A stretch of 64,000 nt of DNA. Origin: Mycosarcoma maydis (taxonomy: Eukaryota; Basidiomycota; Ustilaginomycetes; Ustilaginales). The position numbers were made by a program, and so were the translations under genes. Shown here one piece after another: positions 9,165-20,281 of the stretch. Within the stretch, counting starts at the first letter, position 1; each line of letters begins with the position of its first letter. The stretch lies in contig NC_026481.1 of the NCBI RefSeq assembly GCF_000328475.2, positions 625,315-689,314 of the forward strand, read 5' to 3'. The notes under the pieces were generated by a model. It saw only the letters and a list, made by a program, of their open reading frames with translations. It searched no databases and was not told the origin of the DNA.

Positions 9165-11684
9165 TCACGTTCTAGCATCGTAGTAGACCGTCTGTCCGGA
9201 AGCGGCCGAGACGCTCGAGTTGGCATGCCATGGACCTGGTGGACGCGGAGACAGATGGGGCTGTTGCTGTGGCGCTGGTGGTGCGGCTGTCAAGTGCGAT
9301 TCTGCAGCCAAGGCCGAATGTTCTACCGACTCAGCCGTCACCGCGGCAGGAGGCGGATTGGAGGCGTCTTTCGACGTCTGCCCAGACAAAGAGCTGGACA
9401 TTACCGGCACTGCTCCATCTCTGAGCCCCGTGCGACCGCTCGTCATTGCACCGTCCTCCGACGAAGCGCTATCTGAATTCACCCCATCCACTGCGCTGTC
9501 CACCTCCGACGGACCGTTGGAAGTAGCCCGCAGCGCCGGCCCCGGCCCTGCCGCCGCTTCCGCTCCCGCTCCCGCTGCCGCCGCTCCTACCGCACCGAAC
9601 GAATACGCCGTATCGCGCTTGCCGTTCAATTCGGAATCGCCAATACGCGTAGCGCTCCACTGCCTCTTTCTGATAAACGGCGAGAAGAGATCCCAAACGG
9701 TCAAGAAGAACAAGAAGACGATCGGAATCCCGGTGAACACGATCAATGCGAAACCTAGGACGACCCTTGGGATCGTCTCGATGTTCGCTAGCGGCGTCAA
9801 GGCGATGCAGATTCCCCACGAGAGGACGCGGAAGACGAGAAGGAAGATCATGACAAAGTCACTCGTTTTGTCACGCCCCGGTCGACAGATGCAGAGGACG
9901 AGCAAGAAGAGGAGATCGGTTGCCGCCAAACCGATCGACTGCCGCAGCCCATTCCCTCGACCTTGCGCGAAGCTGATAAAGCACGCACGCACAAAGTAGA
10001 CGAGCAGGAACACCAAACCGAACCAGAAGAATTTGGGTCGGAAAGGGTGTGCGATGGCTCCCCACCGTTGAGCTATTGCGGAAGCGTTGGCGGGCGGAGT
10101 AGAACCGTAAAACAGTTGGTCCTTACCGAGTCGGCGCGAGGCGACGAAGACGGGCACGTAGATGAGTGCGATTCCGACTAGGTAGATGACCAGTAGGATG
10201 GCTGCGAGCATGTCCGGGACCCATGAATCACCCCGAAGCCACTGCCAAAAGGCAAAGACGAGGTAGATCTGCAAAGTAGCCGCCACAGCACGTCCGAACA
10301 AGGGACGGCAGAACATGCCCCAGAACGACCGACCTGTGAGACGCGACGACCAAGCCGCCACCCGGCCATTGCGTCGCAGCGTAGCCAGCCGCGAGATCGC
10401 GGCCAAGACGTACACTACCATGAAGATGACAACGAGCGCTGCAAACAGCATCGCCAAACTCACGAGCACCGTGAGAAACGCGCTAGCAGGCGAGATGTTG
10501 TTGAGCTCGGCAAAGTAGCCCAGTCCGTTGGGTGGTGGCGTGTTGGACGAGATGACGGGCAGGGAGTTTGAGCCAACGTTCTGGGCGATCTGACCGCCAG
10601 CTCCTGTGTAGGGAGCGTAGATCTGACGCTTGCCGAGGTTGGTTATGCGAAAACTGAGCGGCTCGGAGAGCCGACTGTAGGCGGCATATGTGCTGGTGCT
10701 GGTGCTGGTGTTGGCGTTGGGCTGCTGCGCGCCCGCGGGGAGCGTAAGGAACGAGAAGGGCGACGGCGTTGTAGCAGCCGAAGAAGTGCGCAAACGCTGG
10801 CTGGTGAAAGGGTTGAACTGCTTGCCACTCTCGGCCTGAAGCAGAGCGCCAAACGTGCCGTCCTTGGCGCCACCGGTCTTTTCGCGCGTCGAGAGGATGG
10901 ACCTCTGCACGGCGGGGATGTTTATCAAGCCGATGGACCAGGCAAAGTTGCGCGCAAACTCCAAAAACACCTTGGGATAGTTGAGCGTCAAGAGCGCCGA
11001 CATGGGGATATGCTGGATTGTGGTAAACACATCCACCACGCGCCACTGAGCCGCACCAAGACTCGAGGCAAGCGATGTGTGCAGGACGGAGCTGGCGACT
11101 GCCAAGCCAAACACGCCGAGGACGGCCCACTTTGCGGCGGGCTGGTAGGTGGTCTTACCGTTGGACAGAGTAGCCTGAACGCAGCCGACGACGGTGTTGT
11201 TGGAGTCGGTAAGCTCGACCGTAGCTACGGCTTCGAGGTTAGGCACGGTGAATGCGATCGACGGGATCTCTCGCACAAATTGTTCGGGTACGTCAAACAC
11301 GCCTGCGCCTGCGAACTGGTAGTTGGGCAGTGGACACAGAGCTGCGATGGTGTCGCAGAGATCGATGGCGAGCGAAAACAGACCGAGTCCGTAGGCGTTG
11401 ACGTCGACGGATACCGAGACTCGCAGATCGTCTTGCACTGAAGCAGCTGAAATGTCGAATTCGAGCGTGCGGTTCTCGCGGTAAAACTTGAGGTCGAGTG
11501 CCGAGATCAGGATGGCTTCCGGAGGACTACAATAGACTGCTGATGATGTGTACAGCATTTGAGTGCCTCCGATGCCTCCGTGCGTTGCCATCGTGCCCGG
11601 TACAAGCATGATGACGACGAGTGCGGTGAACAGAGAGGTTGTGGCGAGCCATGTTGGCCGGCGTCCGTTGTGCTGAGGACGCAT
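9165..11684 (-). CDS. TRP-like/FLC family membrane protein with ML-like domain
   Basis: This is a multi-pass membrane protein of 839 residues in the fungal flavin-carrier (FLC)/Pkd2-like TRP family, whose members act in ER, vacuole or plasma membrane ion and lipid homeostasis. A hydrophobic N-terminal signal segment (about 13-33) precedes a lumenal ML-like lipid-binding region (about 38-170, with paired cysteines such as YCSPP and LCDTIAALCPL). A first membrane helix follows (KWAVLGVFGLAVASSVL), then the family segment VVDVFTTIQHIPMSALLTLNYPKV and a cluster of about eight further helices up to about residue 660 (for example LLFLLVLCICRPGRDKTSDF). The C-terminal 170 residues are Ala/Gly/Ser/Pro-rich and probably cytosolic. 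The start is the ATG at 11684; a GTG lies just before it. No intron is needed. Confidence 0.88.
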   Translation of the reverse strand: MRPQHNGRRPTWLATTSLFTALVVIMLVPGTMATHGGIGGTQMLYTSSAVYCSPPEAILISALDLKFYRENRTLEFDISAASVQDDLRVSVSVDVNAYGLGLFSLAIDLCDTIAALCPLPNYQFAGAGVFDVPEQFVREIPSIAFTVPNLEAVATVELTDSNNTVVGCVQATLSNGKTTYQPAAKWAVLGVFGLAVASSVLHTSLASSLGAAQWRVVDVFTTIQHIPMSALLTLNYPKVFLEFARNFAWSIGLINIPAVQRSILSTREKTGGAKDGTFGALLQAESGKQFNPFTSQRLRTSSAATTPSPFSFLTLPAGAQQPNANTSTSTSTYAAYSRLSEPLSFRITNLGKRQIYAPYTGAGGQIAQNVGSNSLPVISSNTPPPNGLGYFAELNNISPASAFLTVLVSLAMLFAALVVIFMVVYVLAAISRLATLRRNGRVAAWSSRLTGRSFWGMFCRPLFGRAVAATLQIYLVFAFWQWLRGDSWVPDMLAAILLVIYLVGIALIYVPVFVASRRLGKDQLFYGSTPPANASAIAQRWGAIAHPFRPKFFWFGLVFLLVYFVRACFISFAQGRGNGLRQSIGLAATDLLFLLVLCICRPGRDKTSDFVMIFLLVFRVLSWGICIALTPLANIETIPRVVLGFALIVFTGIPIVFLFFLTVWDLFSPFIRKRQWSATRIGDSELNGKRDTAYSFGAVGAAAAGAGAEAAAGPGPALRATSNGPSEVDSAVDGVNSDSASSEDGAMTSGRTGLRDGAVPVMSSSLSGQTSKDASNPPPAAVTAESVEHSALAAESHLTAAPPAPQQQPHLSPRPPGPWHANSSVSAASGQTVYYDART

Positions 11685-11730
11685 CACGAAGAAATTCTAG
11701 CAGCAACAGAAGCAGAAGCAGCAACCTGAG

Positions 11731-12186
11731 CTACACGTGACGGCGCCGTGAAAGCTGTATTGTATGAGATCGGGGGAGAAATGTGTGGCTAGCTTCAAGG
11801 CTGGGTCTAAGGCCTCGAAGCTGGCGCGACGTTGGTTCCCAAGCGAGCTCGTCGTCTGTCACAAGAAGCGGATAGAAGAATGCTTCAGGTAGCCAGTACG
11901 CGCATGAGGACAGTCGAGCGCAGGCCACGATGGAAAGCGCAGTGATAATGAGGGCGATAAGAAAGCAAGCCTCCACGCTTAGGTCAAAGGGATGACGCAG
12001 AGCCTCTAACGATCCGGAGTCGCTGATGGTTGTGGCGCGCACGCTATCCGACTGACCCGCGGTGTCGTGCAGAGTGGCTGACAGAGCAGGAGCTCGAAAC
12101 ACAGAAGCGATGAGCAGTGCGCTGGTGATCGTGGAAGCTCCGACAGGCTTGGAGGCTGGACAACCCAAACATGCTGAGAGAGACAT
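11731..12186 (-). CDS. Possible small single-pass membrane protein
   Basis: This is an open frame of about 151 residues from the ATG at 12186. It has codon usage that looks like the neighbouring genes and one clear hydrophobic helix (CFLIALIITALSIVACARL) followed by a Trp/Tyr/Phe-rich segment. The same frame stays open upstream through a GT/CA microsatellite to about 12369. That part reads as alternating Cys-Val and is unlikely to be coding, although it could be an intron flanked by GTGTGT and TGTAG. I do not recognise a family. It may be a real small gene or a chance frame. Confidence 0.33.
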   Translation of the reverse strand: MSLSACLGCPASKPVGASTITSALLIASVFRAPALSATLHDTAGQSDSVRATTISDSGSLEALRHPFDLSVEACFLIALIITALSIVACARLSSCAYWLPEAFFYPLLVTDDELAWEPTSRQLRGLRPSLEASHTFLPRSHTIQLSRRRHV

Positions 12187-12208
12187 CCGAAGGAAACAGG
12201 AAACACCT

Positions 12209-12250
12209 ACACACAGACACACAGACACACACACACACACACACACACAC
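12209..12250. repeat. CA dinucleotide microsatellite
   Basis: A run of ACACAC with two CAGACACA interruptions ends in about 15 pure CA units. It lies just upstream of the possible small membrane protein. Confidence 0.9.
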
Positions 12251-12525
12251 TTGCCTACAGCAAAAGTGCCAACGAAAAGCATATCACACTCGTACACAGT
12301 CGTGAGTCGAATTCGGCGGAAGCGCTGCCGAAAGACAGCCATCTTTGCGTCTGTTCGAGTTTTCTGCAAAGGCCGAAGAGAAAAAAAAAGGCCACAAGCC
12401 TTGAGTTGAATTCACTGCGAAGCGGAGGATCCGGTGATTGGTAGCATGCTCCTCCACCTAATGTAAGCTGCCAAAAGCTTAATGATGACAGCTTATCCAC
12501 GAGTAAGCGGCATACCTTCTCACCA

Positions 12526-13040
12526 TTCATGATTCACAATTCACAATTGTGATTCACGATTCGCATTTCCTCACGCCCTTACTTGTGTCACTAACGTGAG
12601 TCAGAGCCAGGCAGCGTGAGACTGGAGCGTGTCACGTTTTGTGATTCTTTCAAATACAAGAACAAGCATGAAGCACGAAGCACGAAGCACGAAGCACGAA
12701 GCACGAAGCACGAAGCACGAAGCATCAACGCCGACACTCACTCACAGGGACTCAAGCCAAGCCTCTTGGCTGACCGAGATTCACGATTCCGGAAAAATCA
12801 CGACTAAGGGCAAATAGAGATCACCTTATGGAGCGATAGACAAGAACCAACGGCGTTCAAAAAAAAGAGCTGCAATTCGTGATTCGTGATGGTGAATCGT
12901 GAATCCAACTCACAACTACGCAATGGCACGTCAATGAATGATACAATCTGGAATTCGTGACTGCATGCGAGTGTTTACCACTCACGACTCACGACTTGCT
13001 CCGGCCAAATCCAGATCGTAATCGAGAATCATGAATCACG
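12526..13040. repeat. Gene-free stretch with dispersed ATTCACGATT-type dyads
   Basis: Copies of ATTCACGATT, AATTGTGATT and GTGAATCG words occur at 12526-12570, 12778-12800 and 12875-13040, on both strands. The stretch from 12187 to 13337 contains no convincing gene; apart from the microsatellite and the heptamer array nothing else stands out. Confidence 0.6.
12670..12725. repeat. Heptamer tandem array, GAAGCAC, 7 units
   Basis: Seven perfect GAAGCAC units (12670-12718) are followed by a degenerate eighth (GAAGCAT). The same heptamer is found in tandem at 28629 (4 units) and 51162 (11 units), and a one-base variant, GAACCAC, at 50370. Confidence 0.95.
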
Positions 13041-13337
13041 AATAATGCTTCAAGTGATTTGCTCGGCTCGGCGTATCAGAATCGAGATACGGAACGTCAT
13101 GGCGCGCATCGCGCTCACGCGCGTGCGTCTCTCAGCCATGTGCTTGCGCTCTTACTCACAGCCAGAGTCACGAGTCACACTATCGTCCCATGAACCACAA
13201 ACCAAAACACTTCATCATGTGCTCAATGCCCTCAATATGCTCAATGCGCTCAAGAGCTCCCTTTACATGATCGCATGTCGTACTGCTTCGCGCTGCTAAC
13301 AAATAGTTTGGGTTCCGATGATGCATGTGTGCATGCT

Positions 13338-15410
13338 TCAGACGTCAAAGTAGACGGCTGAGATGGCGCGCAAGATGCGATCCAGATTCGACATGCGCGC
13401 TCTTCTACCTGAGCTGATCTCGTCTTCGGTTTGCGCTTGGATGCGCTTGCCTATCGCAGCATACACGGAGCACGCCGCTTTCAGGCCTGCGCGTGCTGGG
13501 CGGTTGGGAATCTGACGCAGCGAAGGATAGGATTCGTCGTACAGGCGTTGCGAGATCTCGAGCAGTCTTAGCGCATACTTGCGCACGTCTTGCGGCCGCA
13601 CTACGCCTTGCTCCTCGGCGCCGTGCACGAGCTTGCTTGCGTGCCTTGGTAGAGCAACTCGGCCTTTGAGAAGGGCTTCGTACATGCCGTCATCCTCCTC
13701 CTTGTCAAACATGTCGGCTGGAAGGTAGCACCGACGCAGCTCGACCGAATCCGGCACAACGTCGCGCGCAATATTGACGAGCTGTAGACTCACTCCCATG
13801 CGTCTTGCCTCGTACAGAAGAGTGTGAACATCCGCGGTTCGGTTGAGATCGAGTGGCTTCACGTTAATGCTTTGCTCGATCGTCTTGCTGGCTCGCAGAG
13901 CAATCTTGCGATCCACTTCAAGATCCAACGGTACCGTCGAGCCACACCGTCCGAGGATGACTCGGATACACATCTCTCCCACCACTCCAGCCACGCACTG
14001 CGAGTACTCCACCAAATCATCCATGCTCTGCAATCGCGTGCGTTGGCGCGCATCCTGGTGTTGGAAGCGCAGATCTGCAGAGTAGCCTTGCAGCATTTCG
14101 TACCAGAGCCGTTTGGGGATGTATTGCGTGAGCGGTGCTATGGACGTTGCTGCCGCGCGAGTGTCTTGCTTGATCTTGTCGGATAGCGCGGCCGATGCAA
14201 GCAGAATGCGGAGGCGTTCGCCGATCGGCGTGGACAGATGCTGCTTGCGATCCACTATTGAGTCTGCATAGACGGCGTCGACAATGTCTCGAACGACGTC
14301 GAGATTCTTGGCTTTGGCCTGCAGCTCTTGGGCATGGTCGTCCACCAGATCGTCTGCTACGCGGCAAAAAGCATAGAGACAGCCTAGGTCGGTGCGAAGG
14401 TCCCACGGCAGCAGCAGACTTGCCGCGTTGAACGACTTGGAAGCGGCGCGCAGCACTTGAAGCGAGGCAGATAGGTCTTGCGGCTCGACGCTTGCCGATG
14501 CGCAGCTCGTGGGAAGCGAGCTCCGATCCGAGCGAACAAAAGCAGCCCAAAGCTTGGTATATGTAGCCAACGAGCCGAGTGGAAGGTAGCTGGGCGATAA
14601 CGGAGGCTGATGATCCGGTGCGGATAGTCTGCAGATGGCCACGCAGCGGTCAAATGTGAAGCAGGCGCTCACCAGAATGACGTTGGTCACAAGAAAGAAG
14701 AGCATCTCTTCTATCGGCAAATCCGGGATGGGAAATATGTTGAGCGAAGTAGCTTGGTTAATGTGCCACGTTCCTCTGCGCAGCGCATAGATGTCGGAGC
14801 TCCACAGATACAATGTAGGGCCGAGCACCGAGATTGCGAATGGAATGAATCCAGCACCAACGCCCATATTGCGCACAAAGTCGATCGAGCCCCAGAGCAA
14901 CAGAGCCAGCGGCATGGAAGACCACCAAGAGATCATGCCAAAGTAGTATGTATGTGTGGCTGGCACGCTTGCTTGAAGGCCGAGCACAAAGCATACCACA
15001 CACGTAGCCACGGCGAATGGAGCTAGTGGCCTTCGTGCAGGCGTTGAAGGCGTGAGGTAGAGATTAGGCAGGGTCCAACGTGTGATGAGCGTGCACCAGA
15101 GCGTTGAGATGAGGCTCTGGATGATAAAGTAAAAGTACTCTTCGATGGGTACGTAACCGATGGTGAACCAAATACAGTGACGGTGATAGGACCAAGCACG
15201 GTTGCGGACGATGAGATTGTCCCATGGCGTTGTCCATACGAATGCAATGATAGGCAGCAAGATGAGCTTGGCGCGGTCGAGTTTGGTAAGGAATGGCCGA
15301 GCGATCACCAAGAGCACGCCACAGACAGGCAATGTCCAGAGAAGGTGAAAGTGGCGATAGCTCAGCGTGCAAGCCGGCCAGTCCTGGCTAGGCTCGTCGA
15401 GGCTTGTCAT
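13338..15410 (-). CDS. car2: Bifunctional lycopene cyclase/phytoene synthase
   Basis: This is a fused carotenoid enzyme of 690 residues (fungal CrtYB/al-2/carRA type). The N-terminal half (about 15-255) holds two repeated CrtYc/CrtYd-like membrane cyclase units with several helices and the paired motifs PIEEYFYF (89-95) and PIEEMLFFL (232-240). It cyclises lycopene or gamma-carotene ends. The C-terminal half (about 310-690) is phytoene synthase, which condenses two geranylgeranyl diphosphates. It has the aspartate-rich motifs DDLVDD (353-358) and NIARDVVPD (D550, D554) that bind diphosphate through Mg. The frame extends upstream only with a TTG, so the ATG at 15410 was used. No other carotenoid gene (desaturase, cleavage dioxygenase, rhodopsin) lies in the window. 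The enzyme is certain; the symbol follows the Ustilago name. Confidence 0.97.
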
Positions 15411-15889
15411 GACTGGCACTGATTGGTCAACAAGATGACGCTGTTGATGCCAGAGAACAGTGTCTGCAGATGATGGCGCAACGAGAGCTGATTGCAAGGG
15501 CCGAACAGTGGTATGGCCGGATCAAGTAGAGGGTGAGATCGTTATACGCGATGCATGGCGCGCAAAAAACCAACACCGGCCCCGAGTGTCTGTACGGTGA
15601 TCGTAGCTATAGCCAAACCGGCCGTCTAACTCTGGATTGGCTGACACGCACCCGTCGTCAGAATGCTGCCAAGTGGCGAGCGCTGTACTGGGACGCGCAG
15701 GCAGCGTTTCCAAGAGGATTCGCCAAGATAGGCTTAGGCAAAGAGGAGTCTGGACGATACAGATCGTACAAGTAAGTGCATGTGGACCATCCAGCTGTCA
15801 TCCGATGGTAAGGAGGCTCCAACAAGCCAAAGAGCGAAAAGGAGGGTCCAACAACACGAAGCAAACATCCATGATCGGGAATCGGCGGA

Positions 15890-16345
15890 TCAGCATTCTC
15901 AAGAATCACGAATCACAAATGTATAAGCGAGACAGGCAGCGGCCGGAAAGGGAAAGCAGTTTCAGAGCCGCGCCAGTCTACTAGTCACGAGTTACTCGGA
16001 CTGATCACGCTGTGTGGTTCGACGTCACAGAACAGCCGCAATCGTGAATCACAAGTCACACACGGTCACACGTCACGATCTGCACATCTGCACGGCACGT
16101 CTCTAAATTCGCTGACAGAGAGACTCGTGACACACTCGTGACTCGTGTGAGTCGTGACTCTGTGACTGCTGTTTCTGGTGCAAAGTATTATAAATTGGTG
16201 TGACTATGCGACTCACAAACTGCTGTTGCGGCTAGTTATCGTGTAAAAATCATGAATCTGAATCACGAATCTTTGTCCTTCATTCGTGATTCACGAATGA
16301 CCAATTCACAACTTCACTCGTGATTGTGAACCGCTTCGATTTATT
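15890..16345. repeat. Dense cluster of dispersed CACGAATC/GATTCGTG dyads
   Basis: Repeated GAATCACGAATC, TCGTGATTCACGAATG, GTGACTCGTG and similar words occur on both strands, with near-palindromic stretches at 16255-16300. Related CTCGTGACT words mix in at 16120-16170. Confidence 0.75.
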
Positions 16346-17426
16346 ATTGTATTAGATGATGCAGAGACCGATCTGTGGCTGCGGTGATTTGGTAAGCGTT
16401 GAAACCGTCTAGAGCGGTCACCCTCCTGCCTGGCTCATTCAATCTCGACAGCGAAAGCCGCAGGACTACGTCCGTACTCGTGAATGTACATGTATAGTTT
16501 GACCACCTAATCGTAAAATAGAAGAGGTTGACTGCCTGAAAGTCTTGGGGCATTCGTGATTGTTACCAGGGGTCTCATCTAGCTTGTTGGACACCGTTTC
16601 TGGCTTGATGAGGGAAGAACCCTTATTCACGCCATGGGCGAACGTGATGAGGGCGATTGATCGTGGGATTCAGTGTCCCTTGATGCCTATGATAGTCTTC
16701 TTCTCTCACAGCTCGACGATGGCGGAGACGATACAGTGGGCAAATCGCGGCGTGAATCAAACGTCCGCTCGTCTGCGTCCCAAGCGTCGACATCCTGGTC
16801 TGTTCTAGGTGATGCGTCAGCAGACAAGGCGCGCTTGCGTCAGATGACCGACAGGCCATAGAAGAGGTCTTGTTTGAGCAAGAGCAGCACCACCTCGTCT
16901 TTGGTGATCAAGGCACCGTCTGCGACTTTCGTCTGCGACGGGCTTCTGCTTGCACCAGGGTCCAAATTTCATTTCATCACTCGGGCAACTATGCACTGTC
17001 AGCTGTGGTCGATGTCGAAGAGGGCGGAGGAGCGCGTGCATTGCTAATGACTTGCTGCTGCTGCTGCTGCTGCGTGTCGGTGACACGATGGAAGTAATCA
17101 ATTGTTGCCGTGTGCGAGACGTGAGGGTCATCGCTGCATGTAGGTTGTCAAGAACAGCAGCCACGAGGGCATCTTTGTGGCATTCGTGATTCTGCTGGGA
17201 TAAATAGGATATTTGTTGCGTAGTCTTGGTGCAAAATGACTCTGATGGATGTTTTGGTGCACAGTGGTGGCTCAGAGCTACTACCATGCAGGGAGAAGGG
17301 CTTTTCAGATGATTCTTTGATCTGCCTCGCATTGTGTTTCAGCACGGGATGGCGAGGGAGAAGCATCCGCAGACTGGCTTCCCATGTGGCGTCTATGTAT
17401 ACAAACACGGGAAGCAGCAGCACACG

Positions 17427-17427
<1 letters not shown>

Positions 17428-17466
<39 letters not shown>

Positions 17467-17485
17467 GCAGCAGAAGCAGCAGAAG
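17428..17485. repeat. CAG trinucleotide microsatellite
   Basis: About 18 GCA/CAG units, interrupted twice by GAA, lie in the gene-poor region. Open frames across it read as poly-Ser, poly-Ala or poly-Cys and are not credible genes. Confidence 0.95.
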
Positions 17486-19155
17486 ATACAGTAGCTGTGC
17501 TTGTGGGAAGCCATGTGCAGATCGGTAATATCAAACAAATGAAAAAGATGCAAGGCTCGACCAGGCGAACGGGGCCGAATCGTGAATGGATGGCGCGCGT
17601 CTGGTAACTTGGCTACAGCCGTGAGTCGTCAGTCGTGAGACGTGAGTGGCTAAAATCGTGAATGCAAGGCGTGCATGCCGCCAGGGTTATCGATCAGGGC
17701 AAGGCCAAAGTCGTTCGTGACGGGAAGACTTGCATCTCACTTGGAAGCATCCACAGTCACGAGGATGGAGACCGCTCTGTGCTGGTTCGAGCCGCCAAAG
17801 CCAAGGGCAAAAAGGCAAACATGTTTTGCGCGCAGCGAGCAGGTGAGACCTGGATTTTGGCGGTCAGAGTTACAGACGGGAGCACGGAGCTAAGAATTGA
17901 CGTATCCTCGCTCCCGAGTGTTGCAAGGCTGGCATGGTTGGTTGCCGTTGATTCGCTGTGTACTTGTACGGTGCACTGTGCAGTACAGCACGGCTGCTGC
18001 CAGGAAGCAGGAGCAAAGGGAAACTCAAGGCAACAACCACGAGGAAGAGCGGTTCGGATTCACGATCGCGAATCGCGCGAATTGTAATTGCCGTTTCGTG
18101 TTGGGCTGTGTGGAAAGCGAGCTTGGTTGGCCGTGGGCTGCATTTGATTCTGTTAGCTCGCCTGAACCACAGAAGGGAAATTGACCGGAAAGAAGTTGCC
18201 GTCTCCTCTCGCGCTTGGCAGTCGTGAGTCGGCGCTTTTTGAAAGCACGGGAAGGAATCACGAAAATCTGTGAATGAATCTTGGATATGGTTCAGGATGA
18301 GATTGGATGAATGGAGAATTTGTGATCCCCGTTGACGAGGCGCTCAACTACGCTTCAATCTGTGAATCACCCATCGTGTGAAGCACGGACCCAAGAATCA
18401 CGAATCGCCAAGGATGAGACCCACTGTCATTTTGGATTTCGAGTAGAGCCGTGCGGAGGGCTGGGCGAGGCGATGTGCTAAGTTAATTGTGAGACACGTT
18501 TGCTTCGCTTCGCCTGCTTGGCGTGCAGCATCAGCGTCGACACCACAGAACGCGGGACTCACAACTGTTGGGCGACAAGGACGTGCGAGCGAGGCTGCTG
18601 CAACGTACAAGACTAACTCTCGGTAGTCACGAGTGTGTGTGAGTCGAGTTGTGAGTGCCCGTGCGTGTCAATCGCGGCAAGCGCAAACCATTCACGATTC
18701 GCGATTCAGGACTGAGCAACGAAGAAAAAGAAGGGTCCCGTGGTTGTGAATCACACCGCTGGGCTAGCGTAATGACACCAGCGCAGCCACCGAGCAACTC
18801 ACCACTAGGCTTGTCCGAAACAAAAGACGAAAGAGATTGCTAGGTCTTTTCTCGGCCAGCTTGGCACCCTGGCACATCCACAGCCGAGCGGAGAGTCACC
18901 GAGTCGTGAGTGAGCAGGCTTGGATGGTAAATTGTCAATTAGGCTTGCCTACTCACGACTCTCGATACGATAAAAGTCGGAAAAATTGGCCAAAGCACTT
19001 CAATAATAGGAAGTGGCGCGTTGGCAGAGCCGCAAAGAGGGTCGGAAAGACCGAGAGACCGAGAGATACAGTATCGTCACTGCCGATAGGGTTGAAGGTC
19101 AGTCAGGCGAACGTCGGTGTCGCACCGATACTCACGACTCACTAACTCGTCCAAT

Positions 19156-19251
19156 TTCTGTTTCTCTTTCTGTTTCTGTTGCTGTGTCTGTTGCTGTGTC
19201 TGTTGCTGTTTCTGTTGCTGTTGCTGTTTCTGTGCTGTCGCTGTCGCTGCC
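19156..19251. repeat. TGTTGCTG/TGTTTCTG-type repeat
   Basis: An irregular pyrimidine-rich tandem built from CTGTTTCTGTTGCTGTGT units forms part of a microsatellite cluster with those at 19481 and 19660. Confidence 0.9.
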
Positions 19252-19310
19252 ATTGCTCCTCGTGACTGCTAAATTTGGACGGCAATTTGTTACTGGTGTT
19301 GAGTGAATTG

Positions 19311-19370
19311 GATTTTTTTTAAGACTTTTAGCTTATAACTTTTATTTTTAGTATTTAATTTTATTGTGAC
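19311..19370. repeat. AT-rich island
   Basis: A roughly 60-base stretch of nearly pure A and T, dominated by runs of T with TTTATTTTTAGTATTTAAT at its core, sits in otherwise GC-rich DNA and between two microsatellites. It resembles a DNA-unwinding or ARS-like element, but nothing here proves a function. Confidence 0.7.
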
Positions 19371-19480
19371 TTGAAACCACGGCGGCTGCATAAGCAGTAG
19401 GTTCTCGGCTTGCCCGCAGACGAGAATCTCCGCTGTACCTTGCGCCGGCTAGAATTGTGTTAGTATTCGTGATTTTGATT

Positions 19481-19572
19481 CGGATTGGCATTGGTATTGG
19501 TATTGGTATTGGTATTCGTATTCGTGATGGTATTGGTTTTGGTTTTGGTATTCGGATTGGGATTGGGATTCA
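19481..19572. repeat. GGTATT/GGATTG hexamer repeat
   Basis: ATTGGT-based hexamers (GGTATT, GGTTTT, GGATTG) are repeated about 12 times with an embedded ATTCGTGATG word, linking this microsatellite to the dispersed dyad family. Confidence 0.9.
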
Positions 19573-19659
19573 CGATTCGGATTCGTGCGCCTTTTTGGGC
19601 GTAGCGTGCTGAGCTGTTGCACAAAGACACTTTGTCGTCGTCACACGCTCCTCTACGCC

Positions 19660-19662
19660 GGC

Positions 19663-19717
<55 letters not shown>

Positions 19718-19718
19718 A
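19660..19718. repeat. TTGCTG hexamer microsatellite
   Basis: About nine TTGCTG units are nearly perfect. The minus strand would read as alternating Asn-Ser; no gene is supported there. Confidence 0.95.
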
Positions 19719-20281
19719 TTGATGCGGTAAGTCCTCGTCGCCGTCATCGCCAACGCTGATCATCTTTGTCTCGATCCTCGCCACTTACAGCGTCTCGTTC
19801 GTCTTGAATCTTCATCCACACTCTTCCGGTCATTCTTGCCATTCGTACGCCAAGTCAACAAGTTGCACCCACATCCACACTCGCGTCCACCCTCGACTCT
19901 GTAATCTGGCCACCTTCTACCCAAGCTCAATCATCCATTCGCATCATCCTTTACTGTTGCCACGTCTATCGCCTTTCGATCTTCCACAGCTTACTCAACC
20001 TCTCCTCGATCTCGTTGGATCCTGGTTCCTTTGCTCCTTGCACCTTTCTTGCGCTTCCTTAGCATCGCACGGCGCCGAGCGCTCGTGCAAACGCTCATCC
20101 CCCCTTTTCGATCAGATGGTTCTCTTGCCGCCGCGCTCCTCAATCGACTCTCATCGTTAGAGCTTTCTTGTTGCTCAAGCTGCACTGCAACGTCGCCTCT
20201 GGGCGCGTGCACACGCTCCGCGCCATCCACCTCTACAAATCCTAGACAAGCGCCTTCCCCACTCGTCTCAACTCTCACAAG

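Larger units (their letters stand above)
15411..20281. other. 4.9 kb gene-poor, repeat-rich region
   Basis: I see no gene I can support. Open frames of up to about 170 codons occur (for example near 16817-17332 minus and 17662-18087 plus) but have repeat-derived or patchy composition and no recognisable motif. The region is dominated by dispersed ATTCACGATT-type dyads (15895-16345, 17575-17660, 18050-18070, 18280-18420), CAG, TGTTGCTG, ATTGGT and TGTTGC microsatellites, and an AT-rich patch at 19311-19370. Its left end must hold the car2 promoter, and its right end (from about 19755, C/T-rich) the promoter and leader of the DUF1765 gene. It could harbour non-coding RNA that cannot be judged by eye. 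Confidence 0.5.

Noticed and set aside
12209..12369. N-terminal extension reading as Cys-Val repeats ahead of the possible small membrane protein
   Set aside because: Created by a CA microsatellite; not a plausible protein segment.
17236..17607. Open frames with poly-Ala, poly-Ser or poly-Cys
   Set aside because: All are translations of the CAG microsatellite at 17428-17485 in different frames.
17662..18087. A 141-codon plus-strand open frame in the gene-poor region
   Set aside because: No recognisable motif, starts and ends inside dyad repeats, mixed composition; it could be real but cannot be supported.
19460..19753. Asn-Ser and Asn-Thr repeat protein on the minus strand
   Set aside because: Pure translation of the hexamer microsatellites at 19481-19572 and 19660-19718.
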